Positions 1 through 11,048 of a DNA stretch of 64,000 nucleotides are shown piece after piece. Position numbers and translations under genes: made by a program. The notes beneath the pieces were generated by a model. That model saw only the letters and a list, made by a program, of their open reading frames with translations. It did no database searches and had not been told where the DNA came from. Numbering within the stretch: position 1 is the first letter of the stretch; each line of letters opens with the position of its first letter. This DNA is from Impatiens glandulifera (taxonomy: Eukaryota; Streptophyta; Magnoliopsida; Ericales; Balsaminaceae): NCBI RefSeq assembly GCF_907164915.1, contig NC_061862.1, positions 30,211,151-30,275,150 on the forward strand, given 5' to 3'.

Positions 1-1
1 A

Positions 2-1190
2 CGATTTCTCCCACCAAATCATAAATTTCGTAGACAAAAGGAATTGTTTGATGACACTAACGAATTGAGAATTGTGTCTCAATTATTATCGGGACATGAG
101 ATTCTTAGACAAGTACACAAATTTAAAGGTAGAGTTCTCACTCGAGATCCCACTAGAAAGGATATTGTGAATCATCAAAATCGGGGCGACAATTAGAATA
201 AGATGAGTATTTTTTTTAATTACCTTATTGGAAATATTTATTAGTGAGACATAATTTAGATGTGATGCATATTGAAAAAATATATATGATAGTGTTCTTG
301 GAACCATCATGCATCTATAAGGAAAGACCAAATATAATTTAAAAGCACGTTAAGATTTAGAGCTCATGAATATACGTCATTATTTACATGCAGTTCATGT
401 GAGGGGTGTTCTTCAATATCCAGCAGGTCCTTATACATTTCCTAATAAAAAAAATTAAAATTGTGTCAATTTTTAAAAGACATAAAAATGCTAGAAGGGT
501 TTTGCTCGAACATTGGAGAATGTATAAATGTCAAAGATTTAAAGATTTCTAGATTAAAAAGTCACGATTGACATATTTCACTAATGTATCTTATTCCGCT
601 TGCGACACTTGGTTTACTTGAGAATGATGTATATAAAGCTCTTGTGGGTCTTTCAAAATTATTTTAGATGTTATGTTCGAAATCACTATTGAAATTCAAC
701 TTGGAAAAACTTCAAAATGATATTGTTGTAACACTGCAAGTTAGAAAAAAATATTTGTGCCCGCATTTTTTGACATTATGATACATTTTTCTGTTCATTT
801 AGCAATGGAGACTTTGATTGAAGGACCGATTCAATATAGATGGATGTATCCAATAGAACAATATATCTGAACTTTGAAACAATATGTTCAAAATAAATAT
901 CATCCTAAAGCATCAATTAGTGAGAGTTATCTGGTAAATGAAAGTATCACTTGTGTGCTACGTATTTTTAAGATTCCTTAGTGCACATGTCACCCTAACC
1001 ACCGAGTTCTCTTGCCATTTTTTCATCTATTAAGGAATTATCATCACGGAGAACATACATTTATGAATTAGATGATCAAGAATTGGCTCATTCATATGTG
1101 TTAAATAATTGTGAAGAAGCGGAGCCATTTTATCGATATGAATGTTCTCAAGTTATTTTATATGTATGAATGTTATCAAAAAAATTGATT
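2..1190 (+). pseudogene. CACTA transposase relic (TNP2-like and DUF4218-like segments)
   Basis: The first 175 bases translate in one frame to a segment starting RFLPPNHKFRRQ and containing LLSGHEILRQ, the signature seen in TNP2-type CACTA transposases just before the DUF4218 region. Further on, about 500-560 gives NIGECINVKDLKIS and RLKSHD, and about 795-860 gives the AMETLIEGPIQYRWMYP block, both typical of DUF4218. Stops and frame changes separate these blocks, so this is a dead copy. The family acts as nuclear transposase binding the element ends. Nothing suggests residual function. Confidence 0.75.
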
Positions 1191-1404
1191 ATGTGTTTAA
1201 TTTTAATATGTAGCGAGTATATCCAAGAATGCTCAAGATGCAATGAAGAATATAACAAATGGTTCAAAAATAGAGTGAGTTAACTATTGTGAAATTTCTT
1301 TTGACAATTTCCTTAAGACGATTCTAAATATCGTTATATTTGTAAATTTTAAAGGTTCAACAACTTTCTGACGAAAGAGAAAGAAGTATAAAGCTACAAA
1401 TATT

Positions 1405-1831
1405 AGGAATCGGTCCAACACAATATGCCTCAACTTTTATTTGGTGTAAAGTAAATGAATATAAATTCACCACTAGAAGACATGACCTTAGATTGAAGAC
1501 TCAAAATAGTGGGATACTCATGATTGATTGTCATGACACGGAAACACAAAATTATTATGGTGTGCTACTTACAGATATAATTGAAATGCAATACCTTAAT
1601 GGTAAACAAATTGTCGTATTTAAGTGCATTTGGTATGATGTGAATTCCGTAGCTACAAGACATCAAACTAATAAATACATATTTGTTAATCCTAAACGGA
1701 AGTCTCATTATCAAAATGAGTCGTTTATATTGGCAACCCAAGAAAAACAAGTATTCTATGACAAATACATTGGTAATAAACCGGATTGGGATATTGTAAC
1801 AAAGACAAATCCTAAACAGTCAAATGTATGA
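1405..1831 (+). pseudogene. DUF4216 domain of the CACTA transposase gene, still open
   Basis: An open frame of about 140 codons covers the DUF4216 domain that follows DUF4218 in CACTA transposase genes. Diagnostic stretches are VNEYKFTTRRHD, LKTQNSGILM, YYGVLLTDIIEMQYL and VVFKCIWYDV. The ATG at 1493 falls inside the domain, after the conserved VNEYKF block, so it is not a natural start; the frame is simply an exon-like remnant continuing from upstream. It ends at a stop at 1829-1831. This is the best preserved part of the element. DUF4216 has no known independent activity. Confidence 0.75.
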
Positions 1832-2204
1832 TATTACTATTGTTCACTATTGTTCAAATATTAATGTTTAAATATTTCTTTCAGGTATAAATGACACCTC
1901 CAAAGAGCTTTCAACCAGGATTTTTACAGTCACAACTCAATTTTCTTAGAAAGAAAAAAATTCGGGTGACTCTTCATCGCATACTCCAGTGGAGGATCTC
2001 CCTAAGCATATGCAAAATCTTGTTGAGCCCACACGGCCATCCACTGATGAGGATGTGCAAAATCTTGATGAGCCCTACACCATCGACTAATGAAGACACA
2101 AATATAGAGTCTTCCAAATCCTAGAGAAAGCGAGATAGCAACCAGAACTTTGAATTGGCCAAATTGATAGGCAATGAAGAAATGGTACGGGTCATATTCG
2201 ACCC

Positions 2205-3487
2205 AATTGATATAAAGTCGTGCTACAAAAATAGGTGCTTATGGAGTCGGTATTTGGGGGTCACTATTCGAGAGAATAATGTTATTCCACATTGCATAGT
2301 CCATTGGCACCACCTCACCCCCATCACATAAGATACTTTGTGATAGTTCTTTATCGTAATTTAATCGTTTTTAATACATTTCTGTTTGAATAAATAATTT
2401 GTTTCTTATAAATCGTTTTATTTCAGGATAAATTTGATTCAAATGATATTGAGAGTTATCGAGACGACACTTTGAGACACATGAAGACGAGGTGGGAGGA
2501 TTGGAGGTATGACATAAATGTCAAAAAGATAAGGAAGCACGAAGGAAATGTGGAAGCAATTAGGGTGGATAAGCTTGATGAAATGACCCAACAAGATTGG
2601 GAGTGGCTGCTTAAAAACCATTATTTTACCGATAAATTTCAGGTTTCTTCTTTCAAATTTCGTATGTAATATAACATTTTTAGTCTAACATTATATATAT
2701 ATATTAATTGTAGAAACGAATCGCTGCTAGCATAGAAAACAAAAAAAATCAAAATGTGCACCTGGTAGCAAATCATTACACAGCTGCAGCGATAAATGGT
2801 AAGACTTATTTTTTAACTTTGCTTTCAAATAAATTAAAATTGAACTTACAATCTTAGAAAGTGCAAGAAGGATCAATTACATCCTATGAATATTTTTTTT
2901 GGTGACTAAGACCAAAAAGGATAAAAATGTTGATTCGCACATGCTAGAGAAAGTGGTAAGTAAATATGTTTACTTTACATTTTATATTTTATTGGCATTA
3001 ACATATTTTGTTGTAGGATGAACTAAAACATTTGCAATCTGAATGTCCTAACATTTCTGATGTCGATTTAGTTGAAGGAATTTTTGGCCCTAAAGATAAG
3101 GGAAAAACTATTGTGATGGGATAAGTTTTAGCTTCCCAAGTTCGAGGGTCAGCACAGTCCAAAAAACAACTACGTCAGGACAGTGTGACAATACAAAGAA
3201 AACTCAATGATATGGAAGAGATGATGAGGACCTAGAGGGACACTGAGAGGGCCGAGATGGAAAACAGGTTGAAGGCTGAAATGAAAAAGAGGATGAGGGT
3301 GGAGAGAGCCGAGATGATGCGTCTTATGACACAGTTTATGTCTGGAGGTGCTTCAATAGATCCTACATTGTTTGCACAATTTACTAATATTGGCATTCAA
3401 TCATCGTGTCATGGGTCATCTACAATAATTCTACACGTGCAGCCCCAACATCTAGACAACGATGATTCTAGGGAAGATGCAAATTAA
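2205..3487 (+). pseudogene. Second CACTA gene relic (Transposase_24-like, with helical C-terminal tail)
   Basis: Plus-strand translation gives an N-terminal block (SCYKNRCLWSRYLGVTIREN, about 2217-2276), an acidic/basic block (2440-2642, containing RHMKTRWEDW and DEMTQQDWEWLLKNHYF), and after an intron-like gap the segment RIAASIENKKNQNVHLVANH (from about 2717). This matches the plant En/Spm transposase family Transposase_24, where a W-x-WL...F motif precedes a conserved Ser/Asn/Arg segment. From 3170 to 3487 the translation is rich in Met, Lys, Arg and Glu and probably forms a coiled coil. In-frame stops (for example near 3121 and 3235) break the frame, so I call it a pseudogene. Confidence 0.65.
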
Positions 3488-4076
3488 GTAAGAACTTTTG
3501 TTATAATTTTGGTTCGACTTCAAATGTTGGTGTAGTACTTTGATTATGTGTTTGTTTAAGAACTTCTTTTGTTTTGATTTTGGTTCATGTTTATAATATT
3601 TAATATAATAAAAATAATTCAAATTTAAAAAAATCGTCAAACCAAATATGTTAAAATAGTAATATTATAGGTGACTTGAAAACAATAAAAACAATATTTG
3701 GGATGATTTAAAAAAAAATGTAGTGGAAAAGAATCCAAATATTTATAATATGTATCAAACTAGTCTAAGAAAATAATAATAATAATAATATTTTTATAAA
3801 AAATTTCTACATAAATGTTAATTATTTTTAAAATTTAATTATTTATTATAAAATATTATTTGATTATAAAGGAATTAAATAGATTTTAAAGATAAAAATA
3901 TCCATAAATTATAAAACATTCAAATAATTTCGTATCAAACCAATCTAAAAAATAAATAAAATCCAAATAATTATATCTAATTAAATTTCTTTTAAATATC
4001 ATCCTCTAACACCTCAAATTCAGATTGGGTATATGTTATTATTTTAACAACTTAGTAGTAGGGATAAGCTTAAATG

Positions 4077-5385
4077 GGCTTAAGACCCCAGCTCAAGCCT
4101 CATCTGTGTATGCATTGTCTGAACAACTTCTCTAGTTTCGAAGTCTGAGAGAACCACTTCATATGTAAAACATCAAATGGTGTTTCTATATGTATCCTTT
4201 TTTATTGTTTTTTTTGTTTGTTGAAACAAAACTAAATATAAAACCAGATTTATTACGGTTTCTTTTTACCAAATCAATCCAACAATTTGGTTTGTGGTTT
4301 AACACCACTGAAACTACTTATACCGTTCAACCTGACCAAATGTTTAAATAAAACGTCTTAAACACTTAGTGATAAGTAATGTATTATAATTATTTATTAT
4401 GTAACAACAAACCTTTAAAATAAAAGTAACTAAAGAGCACCATGAACGTTTAGACATGTCAAAAATTATTAAGAATATTAACTATTTTCATTGGTAAACA
4501 AACTTAATCTCAAAATTATTGACTAAGATTAGTGTAGTGTGTCGAAAAATAAATTCTTAGTATAATAAAATTTTATTTTGGAGAACAATTTATTAAATTT
4601 TATGTAGTGATATTTTAATACATGATATTATTCATATAACTACAATATAAGTTTATTTATAAGTTTTTCATAAAATATGTTGTTATTAACATTATTCTTA
4701 TATTGTTCACCTATATTTATATTATTGTCATTTGTTCATATGCTAGTTGTTATTGATGTTCTTAAATATATTTTAACAAATTCGTTAATGAATCAAACCA
4801 ATTAAACCGATCTTCTATCCGTTAAAATCAAGCTGATCAAACCGAACAACCAACGGTTTGAAATTTAATAAACCGACGTCAACAATTTAAATGTGCCTTT
4901 CAATCCATAAACCGATAAAACATAATCGTATACACTCTTAGTTTAGTTGATTGGTTTATTTTATATGTTTATTTTGTAGGACTACAAAGATTAACATTGT
5001 TTATTTTGTTTTTAAACTAGGCACTAATTCGCCATGCTTGATAGCCTGTCTCGTGTCTTGCCTTGCCTTGTTTGAATGTATTTATTGTTTTTAAATAAGT
5101 TTTTTAAGTAATGTGCATGTATTATAGTGGTGTATTTAATCCTATATTTAAAAAGTAAAATAAGAGGGAAAATATTTATTAACTTTCAACGGCTTTTCTT
5201 TCATATAACATTAAATAGTTTTTTTTTTTTTTTTTTTTTGTTAAAAAGAATAAAAATCAAATCTCATATTCTAAAATTACAAAATTAAATTTATTGCAAA
5301 CCATATTCAATTATAATTAATTAAAATTTAATCATTAGAACTTGAAGCACCATTACATAAATATTAAAAATATTATAACAAGTAA
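4077..5385. repeat. Dispersed repeat, copy 1 (related to 7615-8165)
   Basis: Two blocks match the copy at 7.6 kb. Block one (about 4105-4165) shares the string CTGAACAACTTCTCTA and a following TTTCGAAGTC. Block two (about 5020-5385) shares GTGTCTTGCCTTG, GCATGTATTA, ATTTAAAAAGTAAAATAA, AATCTCATATTCTAAAATTA and GAAGCACCATTACATAAATA-like sequence in the same order. The material between the blocks differs, so one copy has gained or lost DNA. The family is not identified. Confidence 0.65.
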
Positions 5386-6309
5386 ATAGGCCTAAAGGCC
5401 AATTAATATGGCATGCAATCAAACAATGATTACCCAACATATATAAACCTATCAAAACAAACAAACTGCGCCAATAGGTACAGGCTGACTTGAGTTATCC
5501 ATTTCTTTTAGGACCAGCTATGTTAAACTTTCATTTCAAATGAAATTATGATACAATTCAGCATGCACTTTGGAGGAGAAATTTGACATTAATCCATGAA
5601 GCTCACAAAACTTTTTTATTGTGTTTTTCGTTTTGTAATACCCAACTTTTTTAGTAGAAAATTTGGGTTGGATAATGCTAATGGAGGCTATGGGCTTTGT
5701 TTGAACCTGGGCTGTAAAAAAAGGTTTTGGGCCTTCTAAATTTTGACTGAAACAAAATAAATATAGATATATAACTATTTAAAAAAAAAAAAAAAAAAAA
5801 AAGACAACTATCAATTTGTTTCAAAACAGTCCGAACTCAAAATTGGGGGATTCCAGTTAGAACGAAGGTAAAAATCAATTTGTTTTATTCTATCCATACT
5901 AAATTAAAATTGAATTTATTTAATTCGTAATACAAATCATTTTACTAATTAATAAGGATATATGGATTGAAATGAATATGATTAGTACGATTCAAACTAA
6001 AAAAATATTTATATATTTGTAAATGTCAGCTTAAAATTATTCAACAACTTTTTAGAGTAATCTCTTATGATTAAGGATAGAACAAGATCTTTTTACATCA
6101 TATCTAAGGGATTCCTTGGTTCGGTCCAACGAAACAATCTTAACCTTGCCACGTGCCCCATGCTACTCGGGTCAAAGCGTAAGCTAGTGATACTTTCGAG
6201 TACTGAATTCTCACCATCAAGATGATCTCTCTAGAAGAAGGTGATTATAGCAATCTTTCTAGTATTTTTGTTTTCTATTTATATTTGAGAGAATCCTAAG
6301 AAAAAATAT

Positions 6310-6812
6310 TTTCCTTTTTTCTTACTTATTTAAATCCAATCCGAATTAAACTAAATCCGAATTTAATCCAAATTGAAATAGCTAATTCAATTTTGTAATT
6401 TGAATTCGGTTCGGATTAGTCCGTCAAATGCTCATCTCTTGGATTAAGAAAATCTAATTACTTAATTTATTTTATTATTTAATGTTTAATTATAAAAAAA
6501 TAGTATTCAATTTTTAATTTTATAATTTATTTAATTTATTTATAATTTGAATCTGAAAAACATGTAAAATTGACCGGACAAGAGGTAGAAAATAAGTAAA
6601 AAAAACATATTATATTGACATGAAATGTAATTTAAAGAAAAATAAATTGAAAATTATATTTTTATTTAGATAGTTTGAATAATCCTAATTTAATTCAAAT
6701 TTAATTCGATCCGGACTCAATCCGATATGATCTTAATCCAATCCAAATTAGTATTTCGGATTCGGATTTAGATCGGAATTTTGGATTAATCTACTCAATT
6801 CTCACCCCTAAT
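6310..6812. repeat. Two related TE-end-like blocks in direct orientation
   Basis: Blocks at about 6310-6435 and 6690-6812 are both dense in AATCCGAAT/AATCCAATCC motifs. They finish with similar strings, ATGCTCATCTCTTGG and TTCTCACCCCTAATTCC. Read on the minus strand the second starts TAGGGGTGAGAATT, which resembles ends of many small plant hAT-like elements. Assignment is tentative: no target duplication or matching opposite end was found. Confidence 0.35.
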
Positions 6813-7614
6813 TCCAATAAAATTGTAAAAATTATTTGCAAGTTATTAGTTATATTTATATAATTAAATATAAAAATCATTTAAATAATATTAATAATAA
6901 ATAAATGACACAAAAATAAGTAATATTTACAAAATAATTATATAAATTTCTCTATTTGAAATTTTGAATAAATATTTCTTTTTTGAAATTTTAAATTTAA
7001 ATTCAATTTCTTTTTATAAAATAGTATAAAATTAAAATTATTCATAAAATCATAAATTACGAATCTTAAGAAATTGACTAATCTATGAGCTAAATTATAT
7101 TTAATCCCTTCTTATATAAGTATAGTAAATTAAGAATTACTTCAAATTTTAAGAATTTATTTTAAAATAATATTAATTATATATAATTAAATATACAATT
7201 AATCTAATAAATAAAAATTAATTATATGAATTCATTTATTAAAATTAGTGATATTTTTTAATTTATAAATAAAAGTTCATTTATTCCTATAAAATAAAAA
7301 TAATTTATAAACCCACAAAATTATAAAAGTTTAGCGAGTATAAAATCAAAGTAATTAGTGTTTTTTTAAAAATTTAACTAATATATGTTTTTTAAAATTT
7401 TAGTATGCTTCTCATGTTGAAGAGCCTATCTAAAAAATAAAAAATTATATTTTTATTCTAAAAATTGATAATGATATATATTTTATAATGTTTAATTTAA
7501 AAAAAAAAAAATATATTTATCTTGGTGATCATGACAAAACTAAACCAGCATCTTCTGTTGTCAGATGTATCCATTTGAAAAATATTAGTCTTCATACAGA
7601 TGTACTTATCTGAC

Positions 7615-8165
7615 CATAATAAAGTCTCATGCACCGTCTGAACAACTTCTCTATTTTCGAAGTCGGAGAGCGCCACTACACATGTCAAACTTAAGACCGC
7701 TGCTTATAACACCTACAACATGCTTGTCGTGTTTCTGCATGTATTTGTTTGTTTTATATAACTTTGTTTGTTTTGTAGGTTACAAATTTATGATAGCTAT
7801 TAAGCACTCAGTCGTATATATCTGTGTTTAAAATGGACACGAGTCTGTCATGCCTGATAACTCGTGTCTTACCGTGTCACCGTGTCTTGCCTTGTTTTTG
7901 ATCATATCTTATCTGTTGTGTTTAAATTAGTTTTAAGTATTGTGCATGTATTAGTTATGCATTTAATCCTTTATTTAAAAAGTAAAATAAATTTGAGAAG
8001 ATATATTTAACTGTTTTTCTTTTATATTTTCTACTTAAAAAAATTAAATCTCATATTCTAAAATTACAAAAATTATATTTATTGCAAAGCATATTAAGTT
8101 ATTAATTAAAATTTAATCATTAGAACTTAAAGCACCATTACATAAATATTACAAATATTATATCA
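7615..8165. repeat. Dispersed repeat, copy 2 (related to 4077-5385)
   Basis: Same two blocks as copy 1 but closer together, separated by about 140 bases rather than about 850. The minus strand of the first block is open in this copy (7497-7688) and translates to VALSDFENREVVQTVHE. Copy 1 gives the near-identical VLSDFETREVVQTMH. This hints that the block once coded for protein, but I do not recognise the family. Confidence 0.65.
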
Positions 8166-8554
8166 TTATATATATATATATATATATTAAACATCAAATC
8201 ATTGTTTGTATAAATGGACTGATTATTATAATAATATTAATGTTGGTTAGCAAAACACAAATATTAGAGTTTCTAGTACTGAAAACTTAAAATAGTAGCG
8301 AATATTAATTAGTATGTAGATTATATTAATCATAACACTATTCTTAATAAAGTTTTTTTATATAAAAAAAAGTAATGAGTTAGCATTTGTATTGTAAATA
8401 TTATTTGATTAAACACATGCTAACTTTGTCAAGTCAAGCAACAATATTTTTCTTTAATTTGTCCATAGTTGGATTAATTGAAATTTGTCCATAGCAACAA
8501 ATAGACAATGATATTGTAGTTTCATCTCATCTAAGATCGATCAAACATGTAACA

Positions 8555-8714
8555 TGCTTCTTTTCTTTTATGAAATGCGACTAATTCCTGCGGGTTAAGC
8601 ACATAACCCGTAAACACACTTAATCATTTAACTAGACACAGATTAATTTATCGTCTGACAGGCTCGACCCCAAAATCTCAGAAGGCCCCATATCTTGTTG
8701 TTGCTAGACTAGAA
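8555..8714 (-). mobile_element. tRNA-derived SINE, copy 1
   Basis: On the minus strand the element begins TTCTAGTCTAGCAACAACAA (A-box-like) followed by AAGATATGG. A B-box-like GGGTCGAGCC (plus-strand 8661-8670) lies about 45 bases downstream. The body continues with GATTAAGTGTGTTTACGGGT. The copy at 10914-11048 shares the head, box spacing and body. Pol III boxes with a unique body and no coding capacity are what plant SINEs look like. The tail and target duplication are unclear, so the ends are approximate. Confidence 0.6.
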
Positions 8715-9327
8715 GGGATAATCAAGTAAAACCATTTAACCAATTAAGTTAATTAAAGTCGTTTTGGGTATAAATTTAACCTATAATCCAAAAAATCATT
8801 CAAATAATCTAGTTGTTTATTTAACAACTCAATAAACCATTGAAGTGAGTGGCGGCTACTCAAGTGCTAATCTGCATCCAACTAAGAAAACCATCAACTA
8901 ATTAAACAGCGTATTTATTCCACTTATAAGGACAAAGACAATGACAGCCTATTAAAGTTTTCATTCTAAACAATAAACACTGAATTTATAACAAGTACAA
9001 TTAAATTATTGACATTTCATAAAAAAAAAATCTATAAAAACATATTATTGTACACCCAACTTTAGTTATTTGAAAGGATAAAATTAACCCATTTCATTAC
9101 AGTTTTAATTTATAATTACAAAACATTATAAAAAATAAAAAGATGCTAATTATTAATTAAATCGAAACAAACTTGAACCAAAATTGAACTATTGATCGAT
9201 TTCCTTTAGAAGTATTTTCGTCACATTTTGATGAACAAAAGAACAACAACAACTAAGTTAAACCATTTGATTATACATACATTAAGTAATCGATCTGCCA
9301 TTGGAATAGATTTTAAGAGAGAGAAAA

Positions 9328-9759
9328 TTAGACAGAAGCAAATGCCACGTAATTTCCAGGAACATCCGGAGGAGACAAGGCCAAAAGCACAAGCAGCACC
9401 ATAATCATGACCGGAACTAGGAGCAACGTGGATGGCGGCGGCGGAAGCGGCGGCAGGATTAGAGGCAGCAGAAGAAGAGAGACAGTTAAAGCCACCATTA
9501 TAAGTACCGATCTCAAACTGAAGTATTTCGCCAACATGAACAAACTGCTCCGGTTCTGTACCACCGACTCTTTTGTTGCTATCTTGTAAATTGTGATCCG
9601 GTCGGATAACAATGGTCGCCGATCAACCTCGTATGTTCTCATCATCATATGATCCTTCTCCCATCTCTTTATCATCTCAAGCCGGTTCAGTGCATGTAAA
9701 TCCACGTCAGATTTTCTAGAGAGAGAAATAGAGGATTTGGATTTGGGATCGATTTCCAT
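9328..9759 (-). CDS. ARGOS / ORGAN SIZE RELATED (OSR)-type membrane protein, 143 aa
   Basis: The single open frame encodes a protein with a polar N-terminus (residues 1-78), a hydrophobic helix (about 83-102), a proline turn PPLPPPP (103-109), a second hydrophobic helix (about 110-129, LLLVPVMIMVLLVLLALSPP) and a short tail. Two membrane helices joined by this proline loop define the OSR domain of ARGOS, ARGOS-LIKE and OSR1. Those small ER-membrane proteins promote organ growth and dampen ethylene signalling in Arabidopsis. Length fits (about 100-140 aa in the family), and the genes are usually intronless or nearly so. The ATG at 9759 opens a basic, Ser-rich stretch and is the first Met in frame. 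A TAA follows Val143. Family identity rests on the OSR domain. Which member it is cannot be told here, and function is inferred from the family. Confidence 0.88.
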   Translation of the reverse strand: MEIDPKSKSSISLSRKSDVDLHALNRLEMIKRWEKDHMMMRTYEVDRRPLLSDRITIYKIATKESVVQNRSSLFMLAKYFSLRSVLIMVALTVSLLLLPLILPPLPPPPSTLLLVPVMIMVLLVLLALSPPDVPGNYVAFASV

Positions 9760-10217
9760 GGGAAAAAGAAAAAAAAGAGAAAGATTATTTATAAGATAGG
9801 GTTGAGATGGACGCCGTCACTTTCGCCGTTAATAATCAAACGTCGGTTACTCAAGTCGTCAAAGTTGACACGTAAGCAGACCAAGAAAGAATGGGGTTGG
9901 ATTCACCGTACCAGGTGGGCATTCTCTTTCTACCCATGTGTCAACTTTTAATGGGACCCATTCTCTCTCTTATTAAATAACCTCTTCACAAAATATGAAT
10001 TATGCCCTCTTTTTATAATTAAATATTCAATTAACTTCTCAAACTTTTAACCTCTCCCCAATTTCTTAACCCTACCTATAAGATTACAATGGTGACAATT
10101 TTTTTAAAGTTTGGTGGCAAAATTAAAATCAGAAGAAAGTTTGTGGGCAATAGCAATAATCTCTTAATAAAATAGAATTTATAAATTAATCGATACACAT
10201 GAAGAACATGTGGCCCT

Positions 10218-10223
10218 CACGTG
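10218..10223. promoter_or_regulatory. G-box (CACGTG) upstream of the ARGOS-like gene
   Basis: A perfect palindromic CACGTG lies about 460 bases upstream of the start codon at 9759. G-boxes bind bZIP and bHLH factors, and ARGOS-family genes respond to hormones. A hexamer like this also occurs by chance, so this is only a candidate site. Confidence 0.25.
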
Positions 10224-10913
10224 AATGTCAATAATTTTTTATAAGGAATATATAATTATAGAATAGGTAAATCATAAAAGGTGTATATATAAATTAATAA
10301 TTAAATGAATTTTTAAATGTTTAAGAATTTGTTTAATATTTGTTAATTGTTAGTATAATACCATTCTATGCAATATAACACACGCATGGGAAATCTATTA
10401 TTTTATAACCTTATTATACTATCCTAATTAAAATGTAATGTATCAGTCAAATTTTGTCGAAAAAAAGAATAGAAAAATCATCGGAAATTTATTTAGAAAT
10501 TGCTAACAACTGAAACTCGCTAAAAATTAGTTGTAAATTTTGTTGGTAAAATGTGTCGTGAATAGATAAATACAATCGGACCTTTTGTAACTTTTCACGA
10601 TATGTTGTTGTATATGTCAGTAAAAGTGTTGCGAATGTTTATTGCGTAACGATTCAAATTGTATTAAAAGTTGTTATATGTTAGTTTATAATTTGTAATT
10701 GTTTAAAAGTGGATATTAGTAATTTCTTTTGATAATTAAGTAAATAAATTAACTCACATATCTATATCTATATATACTCTGGCTATTTGTTTGAAGCTTT
10801 GCCAGGAAGCTTCTACTTGTTGAAGTTTTGTTTCCCCTAATTCCAAAAAAACACACAACAATAGACTTGCAACTATAGTATAGGAAAAAGATATATACTC
10901 TGGCTATCACATT

Positions 10914-11048
10914 TTCTAGTCTAGCGGTAATAAGATATGGATATTAATCCTAAGTTCCTAGGTTCGAGCCGGACATCCGACAAGTTCTGCGCCTGGTTAA
11001 GTGTATTTGCGGCTAAATACTTAATCTGTTATCCTATTTTTTTTTAAT
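10914..11048 (+). mobile_element. tRNA-derived SINE, copy 2
   Basis: Head TCTAGTCTAGCGGTAATAAG (A-box-like), then GATATGG, then a B-box-like GGTTCGAGCC at 10961-10970. The body GGTTAAGTGTATTTGCGG and a T-rich end near 11037-11048 follow. Head, B box and body all match the minus-strand copy at 8555-8714, which supports one SINE family rather than two chance matches. It is not a functional tRNA: I see no foldable anticodon or acceptor arms. Confidence 0.6.

Larger units (their letters stand above)
1..3490 (+). mobile_element. Decayed CACTA (En/Spm) DNA transposon, 5' end outside the window
   Basis: Translated remnants on the plus strand follow the order usual for plant CACTA elements: a TNP2-like transposase piece (2-176), a DUF4218-like stretch (about 361-1190), a DUF4216 domain (about 1405-1831), then a second gene resembling the plant transposase family Ptta/En/Spm (Transposase_24, about 2205-3120) with a charged helical tail to 3487. 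Several frameshifts and stops interrupt the transposase gene, so the element cannot make a full transposase. The 5' terminal repeat lies outside the window, and I could not find a clear CACTA-type 3' terminus after 3490, so the right border is approximate. Confidence 0.8.
3491..9327. other. Intergenic, AT-rich, repeat relics only
   Basis: No gene recognised. The stretch holds a pair of related repeat copies (4077-5385 and 7615-8165), a poly-T tract near 5219-5239, a poly-A tract near 5780-5801, two similar direct-repeat ends near 6310-6812, a short TA run near 8168-8187, and a SINE at 8555-8714. The remainder is very AT-rich sequence with only short chance frames. Confidence 0.6.

Noticed and set aside
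9786..9793. TATAAATA on the minus strand just upstream of the ARGOS-like start codon
   Set aside because: At about 30 bases from the ATG it would leave almost no 5' UTR, so it is unlikely to be the functional TATA box.
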